Positions 25,921 through 35,423 of a stretch of 64,000 nucleotides of DNA are shown piece by piece (within the stretch, counting starts at the first letter, position 1; each line of letters begins with the position of its first letter). The DNA is taken from the NCBI RefSeq assembly GCF_030077735.1, contig NZ_JASJEU010000003.1, positions 1 through 64,000 on the forward strand. Reading direction: 5' to 3'. Source of the stretch: Gordonibacter faecis. Its GTDB lineage: Bacteria; Actinomycetota; Coriobacteriia; Coriobacteriales; Eggerthellaceae. A program made the position numbers and the translations under genes. Below the pieces are notes generated by a model, which saw nothing but the letters and a program-made list of their open reading frames with translations, was not told the DNA's origin and ran no database searches.

Positions 25921-26916
25921 CTACGCCTTCGCCGCCTGTGCTTGTACGCAGGTGATGGCAATGACGCCTACGATGTCGTCGGCGGAGCAGCCGCGCGAGA
26001 GGTCGTTCACCGGGGCGGCGATGCCCTGGGTGATGGGGCCGTATGCCTCGGCCTTCGCCAGGCGTTGCACCAGCTTGTAGCCAATGTTGCCGGCATCCAG
26101 GTCGGGGAATATGAGCACGTTCGCCTGCCCGGCCACCGCAGAGGTCGGTGCCTTCGACGCTCCCACGGACGGCACGATGGCGGCATCCAGCTGCAATTCG
26201 CCATCCAGCGCCAACTCCGGCGCTAGTTCTTTGGCGATGGCGGTTGCCTCCACCACCTTGGCGGCGTCCTCGTTCTTCGCCGACCCATAGGTCGAATGCG
26301 ACAGCAGCGCCACCTTCGGCTCGGTGCCCAGCAGCGTGCGCCACGACTTCGCCGAGTTCACGGCAATGTGCGCCAGGCGCTCGGCGTCGGGCTGCACCTC
26401 CAAGCCGCAGTCGGAGAAGATGAACGTGCCCGCTTCGCCCATCTCGCAGTTCGGCACCACCATCACAAAGAATGAACTCACCAGCGCCACACCCGGCGCA
26501 GTCTTCAAGATTTGTAGGCAGGGACGCAGCACGTCTCCCGTGGCGTGGCACGCGCCCGCCACCATGCCGTCGGCGCGGCCCATCTTCACCATCATCACGC
26601 CGAAGTACAGCACGTCGTCCATAAGTGCAAGCGCCTGATCAGGCGTCATGCCCTTGTGCTGGCGCAGTTCGAACAGCTTGTTGGCCAACTCTTCGCGCAT
26701 ATCGGAGGTGCGAGGGTCAACAACAAGGGCCCCGTCGAGAGCATACCCGCTCGCCTGTATGGCATCCGCGTCGCCAAGAATAATCAGGTTAGCCGTCTCC
26801 TGGGCCAGAATGCGCTCGGCGGCAACCAGCGTGCGTTCGTCGTCGCCTTCGGGCAGCACGATGGTCTGCTTGTCGGCCGCGGCACGCGCGAGCATGGAAT
26901 CGAGGAATGAACTCAT
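25921..26916 (-). CDS. pta: Phosphate acetyltransferase
   Basis: A 331-residue short-form Pta interconverting acetyl-CoA and acetyl phosphate. Characteristic segments are LPEGDDERTL near residue 21, DGMVAGACHATG near 114, LLSHSTYGSAKN near 203 and FPDLDAGNIGYKL near 262. The ATG at 26916 follows GAAAGGATG. The gene has its own promoter region and converges on ackA across the inverted repeat. Confidence 0.93.
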   Translation of the reverse strand: MSSFLDSMLARAAADKQTIVLPEGDDERTLVAAERILAQETANLIILGDADAIQASGYALDGALVVDPRTSDMREELANKLFELRQHKGMTPDQALALMDDVLYFGVMMVKMGRADGMVAGACHATGDVLRPCLQILKTAPGVALVSSFFVMVVPNCEMGEAGTFIFSDCGLEVQPDAERLAHIAVNSAKSWRTLLGTEPKVALLSHSTYGSAKNEDAAKVVEATAIAKELAPELALDGELQLDAAIVPSVGASKAPTSAVAGQANVLIFPDLDAGNIGYKLVQRLAKAEAYGPITQGIAAPVNDLSRGCSADDIVGVIAITCVQAQAAKA

Positions 26917-27062
26917 AGCACCATCCTTTCGTAAGTTATCCGGTTTGTATGATAATCCACGCAGCGTTTCGGCTTCCCGGTAAAATAGCTGCTCGGTGTA
27001 ATAAGCATATAGTTCGGGCCGGCGCGGCCCTGGTAAACCTCAGGATAAAGGAAGGTGCCCCC

Positions 27063-28277
27063 ATGGGTGTGCAGTACTGCGATTTCAAGGACGTCGACAT
27101 CGACGAGGTGGACGCTGTTGTTGTAGGCAGCGGTTTTGCCGGCAGCGTGATGGCGCGCGAGCTGGCCGAACGCGGCGGCAAGCGCGTGTTAGTCATTGAG
27201 AAGCGCCCGCACATCGGCGGCAACATGTACGACGAGCTGGACGAAGCGGGTATCCTCGTGCACCGCTACGGGCCTCACATCTTCCACACCAACGACAAGC
27301 GCGCCTTCGACTACGTACGTCGTTTCACCGAATGGCGTGACTACCAGCACGAAGTGCTCGCCGACTGGTACGGCACCTATATGCCTGTGCCGTTCAACAA
27401 AAACTCGATGGAAATTGCCTTTGGCGAAGAGAAGGCCGCGCATCTCACCCAGAAACTCATCGACACGTTTGGCGACGAGCGCAAGGTTACCATCACCGAG
27501 CTGCGCGCCCAGAACGACCCTGAGCTGGCCGAAATCGCCGACTTCATCTACAAGAATGTGTTTCTGTACTACACGCAGAAGCAGTGGGGCCTCACGCCCG
27601 AAGAGGTTGACCCCTCCGTCACGGCGCGCGTGCCCGTGTTCGTTTCGCGCGACAACCGCTACTTCCAGGACGCCTACCAGGGCATGCCGCTGCATGGCTA
27701 CACGCCGCTGTTTGAGCGCATGCTCGACCACGAAGGCATTCAGGTGTGCCTGAACACCGAGGCAGAAAGCGTGTTTGACCTGGAGTTCGAAAGCGACGAT
27801 GAAGACGCACCGCTGTCGGCCATCAACATGAAGGAGCGTCCGTTCACGGGCCCCATCATCTACACGGGTCCGCTGGATGAACTCTTCCTGTCGCGCTTCG
27901 GGCGCCTGCCGTACCGCAGCCTGGACTTCGTGTACGAGACACACGACACCGAACACGTGCTGCCCTGCGGCACGGTGAACTTCACGGTGACCGAGGATTA
28001 CACGCGCATCACGGAGTTCAAATACCTCACCGGCCAGACCGCCGACAAGACCACCATCATGAAGGAGTACAGCCACTCCTACGACGACCCGAAGACGCAA
28101 ACGCCGTACTACGCCATTCTGTCCGACGAGAACACGGCGCACTACGAGCGCTACCGCGCCCTCACCTCAACGCTGGACAACTTCCACCCGCTGGGGCGTC
28201 TGGCGGAGTATCGCTACTACAACATGGACGTTATCATCGGGCGCGCGCTGGCGCTGGCCGATGAGCTGGTGGGGTAG
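27063..28277 (+). CDS. glf: UDP-galactopyranose mutase
   Basis: A 404-residue flavoenzyme converting UDP-galactopyranose to UDP-galactofuranose for cell-surface glycans. The FAD-binding motif VVVGSGFAGSV lies at residues 19-29, followed by HIGGNMYDE near 50-58 and the HRYGPHIFHT motif near 66-75. Conserved RPYRSLDF-like and GRLAEYRYYNMD segments appear toward the C-terminus. ATG 27063 follows AAAGGAAGG; the longer ORF upstream is not conserved. It precedes a glycosyltransferase by 11 bases, suggesting a two-gene surface-glycan operon. Confidence 0.92.
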   Translation: MGVQYCDFKDVDIDEVDAVVVGSGFAGSVMARELAERGGKRVLVIEKRPHIGGNMYDELDEAGILVHRYGPHIFHTNDKRAFDYVRRFTEWRDYQHEVLADWYGTYMPVPFNKNSMEIAFGEEKAAHLTQKLIDTFGDERKVTITELRAQNDPELAEIADFIYKNVFLYYTQKQWGLTPEEVDPSVTARVPVFVSRDNRYFQDAYQGMPLHGYTPLFERMLDHEGIQVCLNTEAESVFDLEFESDDEDAPLSAINMKERPFTGPIIYTGPLDELFLSRFGRLPYRSLDFVYETHDTEHVLPCGTVNFTVTEDYTRITEFKYLTGQTADKTTIMKEYSHSYDDPKTQTPYYAILSDENTAHYERYRALTSTLDNFHPLGRLAEYRYYNMDVIIGRALALADELVG

Positions 28278-28288
28278 GGCAGCGCACC

Positions 28289-29311
28289 ATGAAAACCCTT
28301 TCGTTTGCCGTGCCGTGCTACAACTCGGCCGCCTACATGGATAAATGTATCGAATCGCTGCTTGCCTGCGGTGATGACATTGAAATTATCATCGTTGACG
28401 ATGGGTCGACCAAAGACGACACGCCCGCGAAGGCCGACGAGTGGGAGCGCCGTTACCCGGACATCATTCGCGCCGTCCATCAAGAAAACGGCGGGCATGG
28501 CCAGGCCGTGAACACGGGCCTGGCGCACGCGACGGGTCGCTACTTCAAGGTGGTGGACTCCGACGACTGGCTTGACGAGCGCGCCATGGCCGAGATCATG
28601 ACGTATCTGCGCCGCCAAAACGAGCTTGAAGACGCCACCGACCTGGTCATCGGCAACTATGTGTACGAGAAGGTGGCGGAAGGTGCCCGCACGGTCATGC
28701 ACTACCGCAACGTGTTTCCCGAGGGGCGCGAGTTCGGCTGGGACGAGGTGGGCCACTTCGGTCAGAGCCAATATTTGCTCATGCATTCGGTTATCTATCG
28801 TACCGAGCTGCTGCACGAAATGGGCCTCCAACTGCCGAAACATACGTTCTACGTGGACAACATCTTCGTGTACGTGCCGCTACCGCACGTGAAGACCATC
28901 TACTATCGCGACGTGGACATGTACCGCTACTTCATTGGCCGCGAAGATCAGAGTGTGAATGAAAGCGTCATGATGGGCCGCATCGACCAGCAACTGCGCG
29001 TGACGCGTCTCATGATTGACGCGGTGCAACTGCCGGGTGGTGTGCCTGAGAAGCGCCTCGAGCGCTATATGGAGAACTACCTTTCCATGATGATGTGCAT
29101 CTGCTCCATCTTCCTGCGCATGATTGACACCGATGAGGCGGAGGATAAACGCGAGGCCATCTGGGGTTACCTAAAGGCGCAGAACCCCGACGTCTACCGC
29201 CGCATCCGCCGCAGCGCCCTCAACATGGGCACCAACCTCCCCACGGAACTCGGCCGCAAAATAGGCATCACCGGCTACCGCATGGCCCAAAAGATTTTCA
29301 AGTTTAACTAA
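28289..29311 (+). CDS. Family 2 glycosyltransferase
   Basis: A 340-residue GT-A fold glycosyltransferase. The N-terminal FAVPCYNSAAYMDKCI, IIIVDDGSTKDDT near 34-46 and the metal-binding DSDDW at 90-94 are the standard GT2 elements. The C-terminal third is helical and lacks clear membrane spans, so it acts at the cytoplasmic face. Cotranscription with UDP-galactopyranose mutase suggests a galactofuranose or related transfer in a surface polysaccharide. The sugar is inferred only. Confidence 0.88.
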   Translation: MKTLSFAVPCYNSAAYMDKCIESLLACGDDIEIIIVDDGSTKDDTPAKADEWERRYPDIIRAVHQENGGHGQAVNTGLAHATGRYFKVVDSDDWLDERAMAEIMTYLRRQNELEDATDLVIGNYVYEKVAEGARTVMHYRNVFPEGREFGWDEVGHFGQSQYLLMHSVIYRTELLHEMGLQLPKHTFYVDNIFVYVPLPHVKTIYYRDVDMYRYFIGREDQSVNESVMMGRIDQQLRVTRLMIDAVQLPGGVPEKRLERYMENYLSMMMCICSIFLRMIDTDEAEDKREAIWGYLKAQNPDVYRRIRRSALNMGTNLPTELGRKIGITGYRMAQKIFKFN

Positions 29312-29342
29312 CGAGGTGCCAGGGCATCGCCACACCGCCGAT

Positions 29343-29384
29343 AAAAATGTGACGCGCTTACGCGCTACTAATTAAGCCAAATGA
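29343..29384. repeat. Left end of RAYT-linked repeat family (unit R3)
   Basis: Contains atgtgacgcgcttacgcgctactaattaagcc, matching the R1/R2 left terminus in shortened form (position 29347 onward). The matching inverted right end is at about 30400-30467. The two ends bracket the BrnT/BrnA pair and 1.1 kb in total. The rest of the gap up to 29750 holds the terminator below and nothing else that I can identify. Confidence 0.6.
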
Positions 29385-29424
29385 GAAAGCCCTCCCTCTC
29401 ATTATGACGAGGGCTTTCTTTTTT
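29385..29424 (+). terminator. Intrinsic terminator after the glycosyltransferase
   Basis: A 10-bp stem, gaaagccctc (29385-29394) and gagggctttc (29409-29418), is followed by six T residues. The stem lies within the R3 repeat end, so the repeat seems to have supplied the terminator. Confidence 0.8.
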
Positions 29425-29750
29425 GGTTTTCTTTACTGAGCAGGGTACGTGTTTCTATTTTTCTTCCAAAAATAGAAACATTTGTACGTGTATTTATGCT
29501 ATACTACTCTACACAATAGAGCCAGTGCAAGTGCCGTTACAATCCTTTCGAAAAGGGCGACGGGCCATAGATGACAATGGTGTTCCTCATTGTCCGTACC
29601 ATGCTTGCAAGATCCTCTCAACCCAGGAACAAGGCAAAGGAGCCATCATGGTCTTATGTTGCTTTGTCTCTCAAGGCAGGAAATACCATGAATATGACAT
29701 TGATTATATGTCTAAAAGAGGTATAATCGCTATAGAAATGGGGTCGAATC

Positions 29751-30023
29751 ATGCAATTTGAATATGACCCTTATAAAAGCGAGCAAAACTTTGAAAAGTA
29801 TGGTATGGATTTTGAACTGGCGCAAGATCTCTGGCTAGATGAAGATCGAGTTGAGTTCAAAGTCGCTCACTCTGGTGAGCAGCGGTACGGTGTTTTGGCT
29901 CGGTTTGCAGGAACGTGTTGGCTTGCGGTAGTTACCTATCGAAGCGATCGCATACGCATCATATCGGTGAGAAAAGCGACGCGTAAGGAGATGAGCCTTT
30001 ATGACAAAATCAATAACTGCTGA
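29751..30023 (+). CDS. brnT: BrnT family toxin (ribonuclease)
   Basis: A 90-residue protein with the BrnT pattern: FEYDPYKSEQNFEKYG at the N-terminus, LWLDEDRVE near residue 27, and IISVRKATRKEM near 70-81. BrnT toxins have a RelE-like fold, cleave RNA and are blocked by BrnA. The gene is AT-richer than its surroundings and overlaps the antitoxin gene by 23 bases. No strong ribosome site is seen; ggggtc precedes the ATG. Confidence 0.87.
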   Translation: MQFEYDPYKSEQNFEKYGMDFELAQDLWLDEDRVEFKVAHSGEQRYGVLARFAGTCWLAVVTYRSDRIRIISVRKATRKEMSLYDKINNC

Positions 30024-30264
30024 AGAATTTGATCGTATGGTCGACGAAGGCCAAGATATTACTGAATTTATCATTGAAGATTCTATTTGCCAGCCAGGAA
30101 AGGGCGACGAGCCGCGCAAGGTAAATGGCACGATGCCAAGCTGGCTCGTTGATGAACTTGATCAAGAAGCCCGTCATCTTTCCGTGAGTAGGCAAGCAAT
30201 CATCAATATGTGGCTTTCGGAAAAGGCGGAAGAAAAGCGTCGAATGAGAGCCGTAGCGGTCTAG
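30001..30264 (+). CDS. brnA: BrnA family antitoxin (CopG/ribbon-helix-helix type)
   Basis: An 87-residue acidic protein with a C-terminal ribbon-helix-helix-like DNA-binding part (PSWLVDELDQEARHLSVSRQ). It begins inside brnT, with AAGGAG 8-10 bases before ATG 30001. It should bind BrnT and repress the pair's promoter. Both genes sit inside a 1.1-kb stretch bracketed by RAYT-family repeat ends. Confidence 0.82.
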   Translation: MTKSITAEEFDRMVDEGQDITEFIIEDSICQPGKGDEPRKVNGTMPSWLVDELDQEARHLSVSRQAIINMWLSEKAEEKRRMRAVAV

Positions 30265-30399
30265 CGAGGTTCTCTTTAAGAGGGTCTCTTTCTACGAAGC
30301 GGTAATTCTTTCAAGAACTGGGGTGCTGTGCGCTATTGCGGGCAGCACCCCAGTGCTGGTTATACTGATCGTTGTCTATGTTTTCTCAATAGTCGGCCC

Positions 30400-30467
30400 G
30401 CGTTAAAATGCGAGGGTAGGTGGTGATGCATTTGGCGTAATCGGTAGCGCGAAGCGTGTCACTGTTT
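30400..30467. repeat. Right end of RAYT-linked repeat family (unit R3)
   Basis: The inverted terminus: cccgcgttaaaatgcgaggg, then ggcgtaatcggtagcgcgaagcgtgtcactgttt. On the minus strand it reads like the left ends of R1 and R2. Apart from this end and the promoter below, I see nothing in 30265-30715. Confidence 0.6.
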
Positions 30468-30595
30468 ATGGAGAAAGTATGGAGGCTAGTAGGTGCGGGG
30501 GATAGATTCTGAAGTGGGGTGGGGTATATGTCCCACCTGCGGCGATGTACTGCTGAAACGCTGGCTTTTCTTACAGCGGTCAAGAAAGGTCACTC

Positions 30596-30623
30596 TTCAC
30601 AATCGAAAATCGCGTGCTACTAT
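30596..30623 (+). promoter_or_regulatory. Promoter of the BspA-like surface protein gene
   Basis: TTCACA at 30596-30601 and TACTAT at 30618-30623 with a 16-base spacer, about 90 bases upstream of the start codon. Confidence 0.4.
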
Positions 30624-30830
30624 GCCGGATATATGCCGCACTGAGCGACGGACCGGGAAACGATGTCGTGGCGGTGTAGACGGGAAGAAGCACTACAAAA
30701 GGACAAGGGATAACCATGCGAAACCGAATGTTGCGGTACGGCAAGACGGCTTGCGCTCTCGCGTTGTCGTGCACCTTGGTTGCCGGCCCATTGCCTGCTT
30801 TCGCAGATACTGCGGAATCCAAAAATCTCC

Positions 30831-30842
30831 GGGGGGGGGGGG
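30831..30842. repeat. Poly-G tract 1 (12 G) inside the surface-protein gene
   Basis: Twelve consecutive G follow the signal-peptide codons. Eleven (or 8 or 14) would keep the frame; 12 gives an immediate stop. Confidence 0.9.
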
Positions 30843-31144
30843 CTTTCTGAGCCTTTAGCCGCCCAAGGAGAAACCCAAGGAACTCCTACAAGCGACGAAT
30901 CTCTTGCGACCTCAGTCGCACTTCTTCAATCCCAAACCACAGGCGCTCTGCCTCTCGTCCAAGGAATTCCCAAAGCAACCCTCGGCACATTTGTGTCCGA
31001 AGGTCTCGTATATGAGGTAAACGAAGACGGAACTTCCGTCGCTCTTGTTGGCATCCATGCCACCGATCTCAAAACCATCTCCGTCCCCACCCAGGTTGTA
31101 AGTGGTAGCGACACCTACATGGTGACTACCCTCAAAACCCTTGC

Positions 31145-31154
31145 GGGGGGGGGG
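31145..31154. repeat. Poly-G tract 2 (10 G) inside the surface-protein gene
   Basis: Ten consecutive G. Eleven (or 8) would join the flanking frames; 10 leads to a stop about 20 bases later. Confidence 0.9.
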
Positions 31155-34021
31155 CATTCACTGAGTATTCTGTAGAATCACTCTCTCTTCCTGAAACAAT
31201 CAAAGATATCGACGATGAGGCACTCAAAGGTATCTCGTCACTCAAGCATGTCCAGATAAGCCCCAAGTGTGAGGGCTTTTCGTCGTTTGACGGCATGATC
31301 TTCACCAAAGATTACTCGCATCTCCTGCTCATTCCCGAGGGTAAGGAGGGTGCTGTTACCATCCCCGGCTTCACTCAATCCATTCTCACCCAGGCATTGT
31401 CCCTGTGCCGTTCGGGTACCTCACTCTCTTCCGGGGATGGCAGCACCGCATTTACTAGCTACGACAGAATGTTGTTCTCTAAAGATATGAAGACCTTGGT
31501 TGCCTGCCCGCCGGCTTACGGGAAAGCCGTCGTACTGCCAACCGAAACTGAGACTATCGGCGAATATGCCCTTGCAGGTTGCAAGGATCTTGCGTCGATC
31601 ACCGTTCTGGGCAACGTGCAATCAATCGACCCGACAGCTTTCGCTGACGAAGTTAAGGTGTCCGCAGTTGTAGCCCTTCCCGCAGGGCAGAGCTACGAAG
31701 CTCGCAAGGCCGTTTGGGAAGCGGCTGGCTTCAAGCACTTTGCTGAACCTGCCAAACCTGGCTCAACCACAACTCCGGACAACAACGTAGCTAGCGGCCT
31801 CACCTACACCTTGCTTGAGAACTACACCCTCTCCGTCTCCTGGCAAGGCAAAGACGACCCGCAAGCAGACCTCGAAATCCCGTCGTCTGCCGAGATCAAC
31901 GGCGTACCTTACCGCGTGAGTACCGTCGCCGAAAACGCCTTCGCCAACCGCGGCTCACTCACGAGCGTAAAGCTCCCTTCCACCCTCACCACCATCAATA
32001 GTGGAGCCTTTGCCGGTTGCGCGAACCTCGCAGCTATCGAGTTTCCCAACACCCTGCGCACCATAGGGGAGCGCGCCTTCGAAGCCACCTCCCTCAAGAA
32101 CCTCTGGCTCCCGGCCAGCATCGAAACAATCGGCTCCCGAGCCTTCGCTTCCTGCTCATCGCTTGAGCGCATCGTTGCTCTCGGTGCTCCCGAAATTGCG
32201 AACGATACCATTTCTCGTTGCGCAAATGTCTCGGTTTATATCCCCTCTGGGTCCGAGAACTTTTGGAACCTCGGTCTTCCTTCCGACAACAACCACCTCA
32301 TGCCCTACGGCGTCACGCTTTCCGAAGAACCCCTCACTATTGAAGCTGGACAAGAAGCCAACCTGTTAGAAGGCGGCAACCTCCAAGCTCCTGACCCCGT
32401 TGAGGCTTCTTACTCCTACGCGGCTGCTCCTTTGTCGGTGGATGCTGGCCAAGTAAACGCTAAGAAAGCAGGCACCTCCGATGTTACCGCCGTGCTCACG
32501 TTGGATGATGTGGAACTCACTCGCGCCAGCCGCACCGTAGAAGTCTCTCCGAACCCTGATGCAGAATCCAACATCGCTCTCATGAACACCAACTCATCCC
32601 TGCCTGCTGCCTATCTCGCCGATGCACGCAACAACCAAATTAGCGTCACCGCTCCCACACGAGTAACCTTGGGAGACGGAGATGGCTACGACGTAGCCAC
32701 AAAACCCGAGTGTGCTACGGGTACTGCTATCTTCAAGAACAACTCCGTTGGTCAATCTGTGCAGCTTGATAGTGTTGAATGTACTAATGTTAGCGTTGAA
32801 AACAACATCCAAACGCTCGACACCTCAAGAAGCCTTGATAGCCAAAGAATCTTTAGCCTTTATCCCAAAGGATACGAAGACGCAGCTGTGAACTTCGGCT
32901 ACGGCACTGATGTAAATAGCGCTATCCCAACTGATAATGAAGCTTTCGGCATCGCTCCCAATGCCTCAGCTCCCTATACGTTCCGCTTGAATCTGACAAA
33001 CAAAATTGAACTTGCGAATGCTGAGGTGAAAGAAGATATAGCTAATACCAGTGGCAACACAGTATCCCTTGCCACCGTCATGTGCACCTTTGCAGGGTTT
33101 ACGTTTACACCCACGGGCCACGGCAAAACAGACGATGCTTTCTACTTGCAAGATGCGAAAACAAGCACAGTCTATTCCCTTACCGATGTCAAAGCACATG
33201 CCAACGACATCTCTAACAAGGGTAAAGGCTCTCTCTACTACGATATGTACGCAGCTTATGCCACTGATGACACCAAGTATGAATGCAAGTCTACGTGGAC
33301 GAACGGAACCTATGACCTGCGCATCATCGACGTTCTTCACGATGACAAGGCCTCTGGTGGTAAGGCGGGTCTCACGTTCCAGTTTAAGAATTTGCTTAAC
33401 TTAGCCTACAGTTTAAATAGCGTGATAAGCTCCAATGATGGTGGCTGGGGTGCGAGCGAACTCCGCTCAAACATGAACCCAGGGATTGACAATTGTTCCT
33501 ATGGATTCGACAAGGATCTCATCTGGAAGCAGGTTCCTGACGAATTGCAAAACGCTATCGAACTTGTCAAGAAAAAATACCAGCCTTCGCGAATCGGTGA
33601 TACCTCTACTATCGCTACTACAAAAGACAAACTTTTCCTTGCAAGCTACTCCGAATTTGTTTCTGAAAGCTATTGGGGATCTGGTCACTGGACATCTCAA
33701 GAAGGCACCCAATACGCCTACTGGAACGGCAAAGTGACTCAAAACAAAGGTACAAACGATTGCCTTGTTAAGAAATACCAAAAGAATGCCCAAGACTCGG
33801 CTCAGATGGCAACCTACTGGTGGCAGCGCACTGCTAGCCCTTACAGTGATGCAGACTTTCTTCGTGTGTCGCCAGATGGCGACTTGGTTGTCACCCATGG
33901 CGCGAGTGTCTCCTGGGGTATTTGTCCTTGCTTCTGCCTCTAATCTAGTATCTAGAATCTGCCCGGACTGTGTCCTCGACAGGAGTTTACGACGGGGTAG
34001 GGCTTGAAGGTTGCGAAGTGT

Positions 34022-34130
34022 TAGTCCTCCGTAGGGCAAGGGCTCTGCCCTTGCCGCTCGGCAACGACTAACCTGGCAAGTCACCCATGGTTGACGGCAA
34101 AGGTAGAACCCTGCCTACGGAGGACAAGTG
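34022..34130. repeat. Palindromic intergenic repeat, family P, full copy
   Basis: Ends tcctccgtaggg (left) and ccctgcctacggagga (right) are inverted repeats. Inside, gcaagggctctgcccttgcc is a strong hairpin. The same unit appears in reverse at 1-92. The rest of the gap 33944-34225 holds nothing that I can identify apart from a GGAAGGGAT ribosome site before 34226. Confidence 0.6.
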
Positions 34131-34225
34131 AGAGGTAGCTTGCAGTGAGTTTTAACAAATACGCACTACCAACCTTTTGCGACAAATCCCATGCGGGTTG
34201 ATTATCGGAAGGGATACCAATAAGC

Positions 34226-35374
34226 ATGTCTATCAGGTATAACATATCAAGTACTTCGCGGCTTACTCGGCGGGTGGTTGCGTGCGTTCTTACCTGTGCG
34301 CTGGTTCTGGCAGCCTTAGTGTCTGTGCCTGCACTTGCGGAGGAAGCCAACGTTGGCACTACGCTTATGGGTTTGCGGGTGACCGATTCGTCTAAGAACC
34401 AGCATTCGGAGGCAGATGGCCAACCAGGTTCCGTCAAAGTGGGTCTTCGTGTAACCAACTCAAATAGCACTAAACCCATCAAGGTTTCTGTTCAATTCCT
34501 CGGCAATGAGGGCACTTGGCGCGATGGCGCTCAAACCAAGACGGTTGACATAGAACTCCTTAAGCCCACGGTGCCTCCTGATCTTGAGAATCTGTCAAGG
34601 ACAGGATACGAACTCGATGGCTGGTCCACGACACCAAAAGGAGAGGCCGTAAGTCTGCCAACATCCACCGTGGAACCTGCTATGTGGTTTGCTTGCTGGA
34701 AGGCTAAGTCCTATCAAGTCACGCTTGATCCAGACGGAGGTGAGGGCGGCGATACCTCGACAACTGCGACATATGATGCCCCTATGCCGCAGGTGACAGT
34801 GCCAAATGATAAGGATGGTTATATTTTTGCTGGATACTTCGATGACCAAAACAAGCAGTACTACGACGCAGAGGGTAAAGGCGTAAGCGGTGTAATGTGG
34901 GACAAGGATAAGGACAACGTTACTTTGACTGCTCACTGGACGTTGAAAATAGATTTCACTTTTCCAAGTGATGCTCTTATTCAGATTGATGCTACGGGTA
35001 ATGTTACTGGTCAGGGGAACTTTACCTTCTCGTCTGGAACCGTTAAGCCCCTCAAGATTACTGCCGTAAAGGGTGCTCCAACCAGTGGTGCCGCCTCACT
35101 TTTTGCTCAGGGTACTATCCCTGATGGACTTCGCGTCTTGCTTACCCCGAAAGCGGGTTCTGGCGAGGAAGTGAGGGTTCCGCTTACTTCAGCCGATACG
35201 TCCATACCCAATGGCGGCTGGACTTTAGCTGCGGGTAGCACCAGCAATCCAACCACATTTGCGGTGGATTTCAGTCTGTTTCTTCCTAGTGGTACCCAAT
35301 TGAACTACTTCCCAGAAGGTGATGTTGCTGTTGCTAACCTCTCCTATGTGGTGGAAGCAGCAGACGCTTCCTAG
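34226..35374 (+). CDS. Secreted InlB B-repeat (Listeria-Bacteroides repeat) protein
   Basis: A 382-residue exported protein. The signal peptide (1-38) has an RR pair, a hydrophobic core at 17-35 and a VPALA cleavage site. At least two InlB B-type beta repeats follow: one around the RTGYELDGWSTTPKG segment near residues 125-140, the next around DPDGGEGG to DGYIFAGYFDD near 170-205. The C-terminal half is Ser/Thr/Gly-rich and unrecognised. No LPxTG motif, transmembrane anchor or wall-binding repeat is seen, so it may be released or held by other means. It follows the BspA-like locus and shares its lower GC. A related surface role is likely; the ligand is unknown. Confidence 0.75.
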   Translation: MSIRYNISSTSRLTRRVVACVLTCALVLAALVSVPALAEEANVGTTLMGLRVTDSSKNQHSEADGQPGSVKVGLRVTNSNSTKPIKVSVQFLGNEGTWRDGAQTKTVDIELLKPTVPPDLENLSRTGYELDGWSTTPKGEAVSLPTSTVEPAMWFACWKAKSYQVTLDPDGGEGGDTSTTATYDAPMPQVTVPNDKDGYIFAGYFDDQNKQYYDAEGKGVSGVMWDKDKDNVTLTAHWTLKIDFTFPSDALIQIDATGNVTGQGNFTFSSGTVKPLKITAVKGAPTSGAASLFAQGTIPDGLRVLLTPKAGSGEEVRVPLTSADTSIPNGGWTLAAGSTSNPTTFAVDFSLFLPSGTQLNYFPEGDVAVANLSYVVEAADAS

Positions 35375-35423
35375 GCTCACTCCACCTACTCGCGGCAGGA
35401 ACCACCCGCTCGGCCGCATAACT

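Larger units (their letters stand above)
30716..33943 (+). pseudogene. BspA-like leucine-rich repeat surface protein, interrupted at two poly-G tracts (possible phase-off gene)
   Basis: From ATG 30716 (AAGGACAAGGG ribosome site) a signal peptide of 30 residues ends in LPAFA. It is followed at once by a run of 12 G (30831-30842). As read, the frame stops at TGA 30848-30850 after 44 residues. The open frame resumes after the tract and runs to a second run of 10 G (31145-31154), where it again ends, at about 31175. The third frame then runs to TAA 33943. With 11 G in each tract the whole locus is one 1075-residue protein: signal peptide, LRR_5 (BspA-type) repeats, Ig-like region, and a C-terminal DUF6273-like domain (YWWQRTASPY...DGDLVV). 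No sortase motif or membrane anchor is visible. GC is lower than in the core genome. Either it is phase-variable and off here, a pseudogene, or both tracts carry assembly errors. Confidence 0.8.

Noticed and set aside
29423..29761. 112-residue ORF between the glycosyltransferase and brnT
   Set aside because: It starts inside a terminator, has mixed low-complexity composition and no conserved motif.
33800..33943. Diversity-generating retroelement variable region
   Set aside because: The domain type fits, but no reverse transcriptase, accessory gene or template repeat is present in the window. Kept only as a low-interest suggestion.
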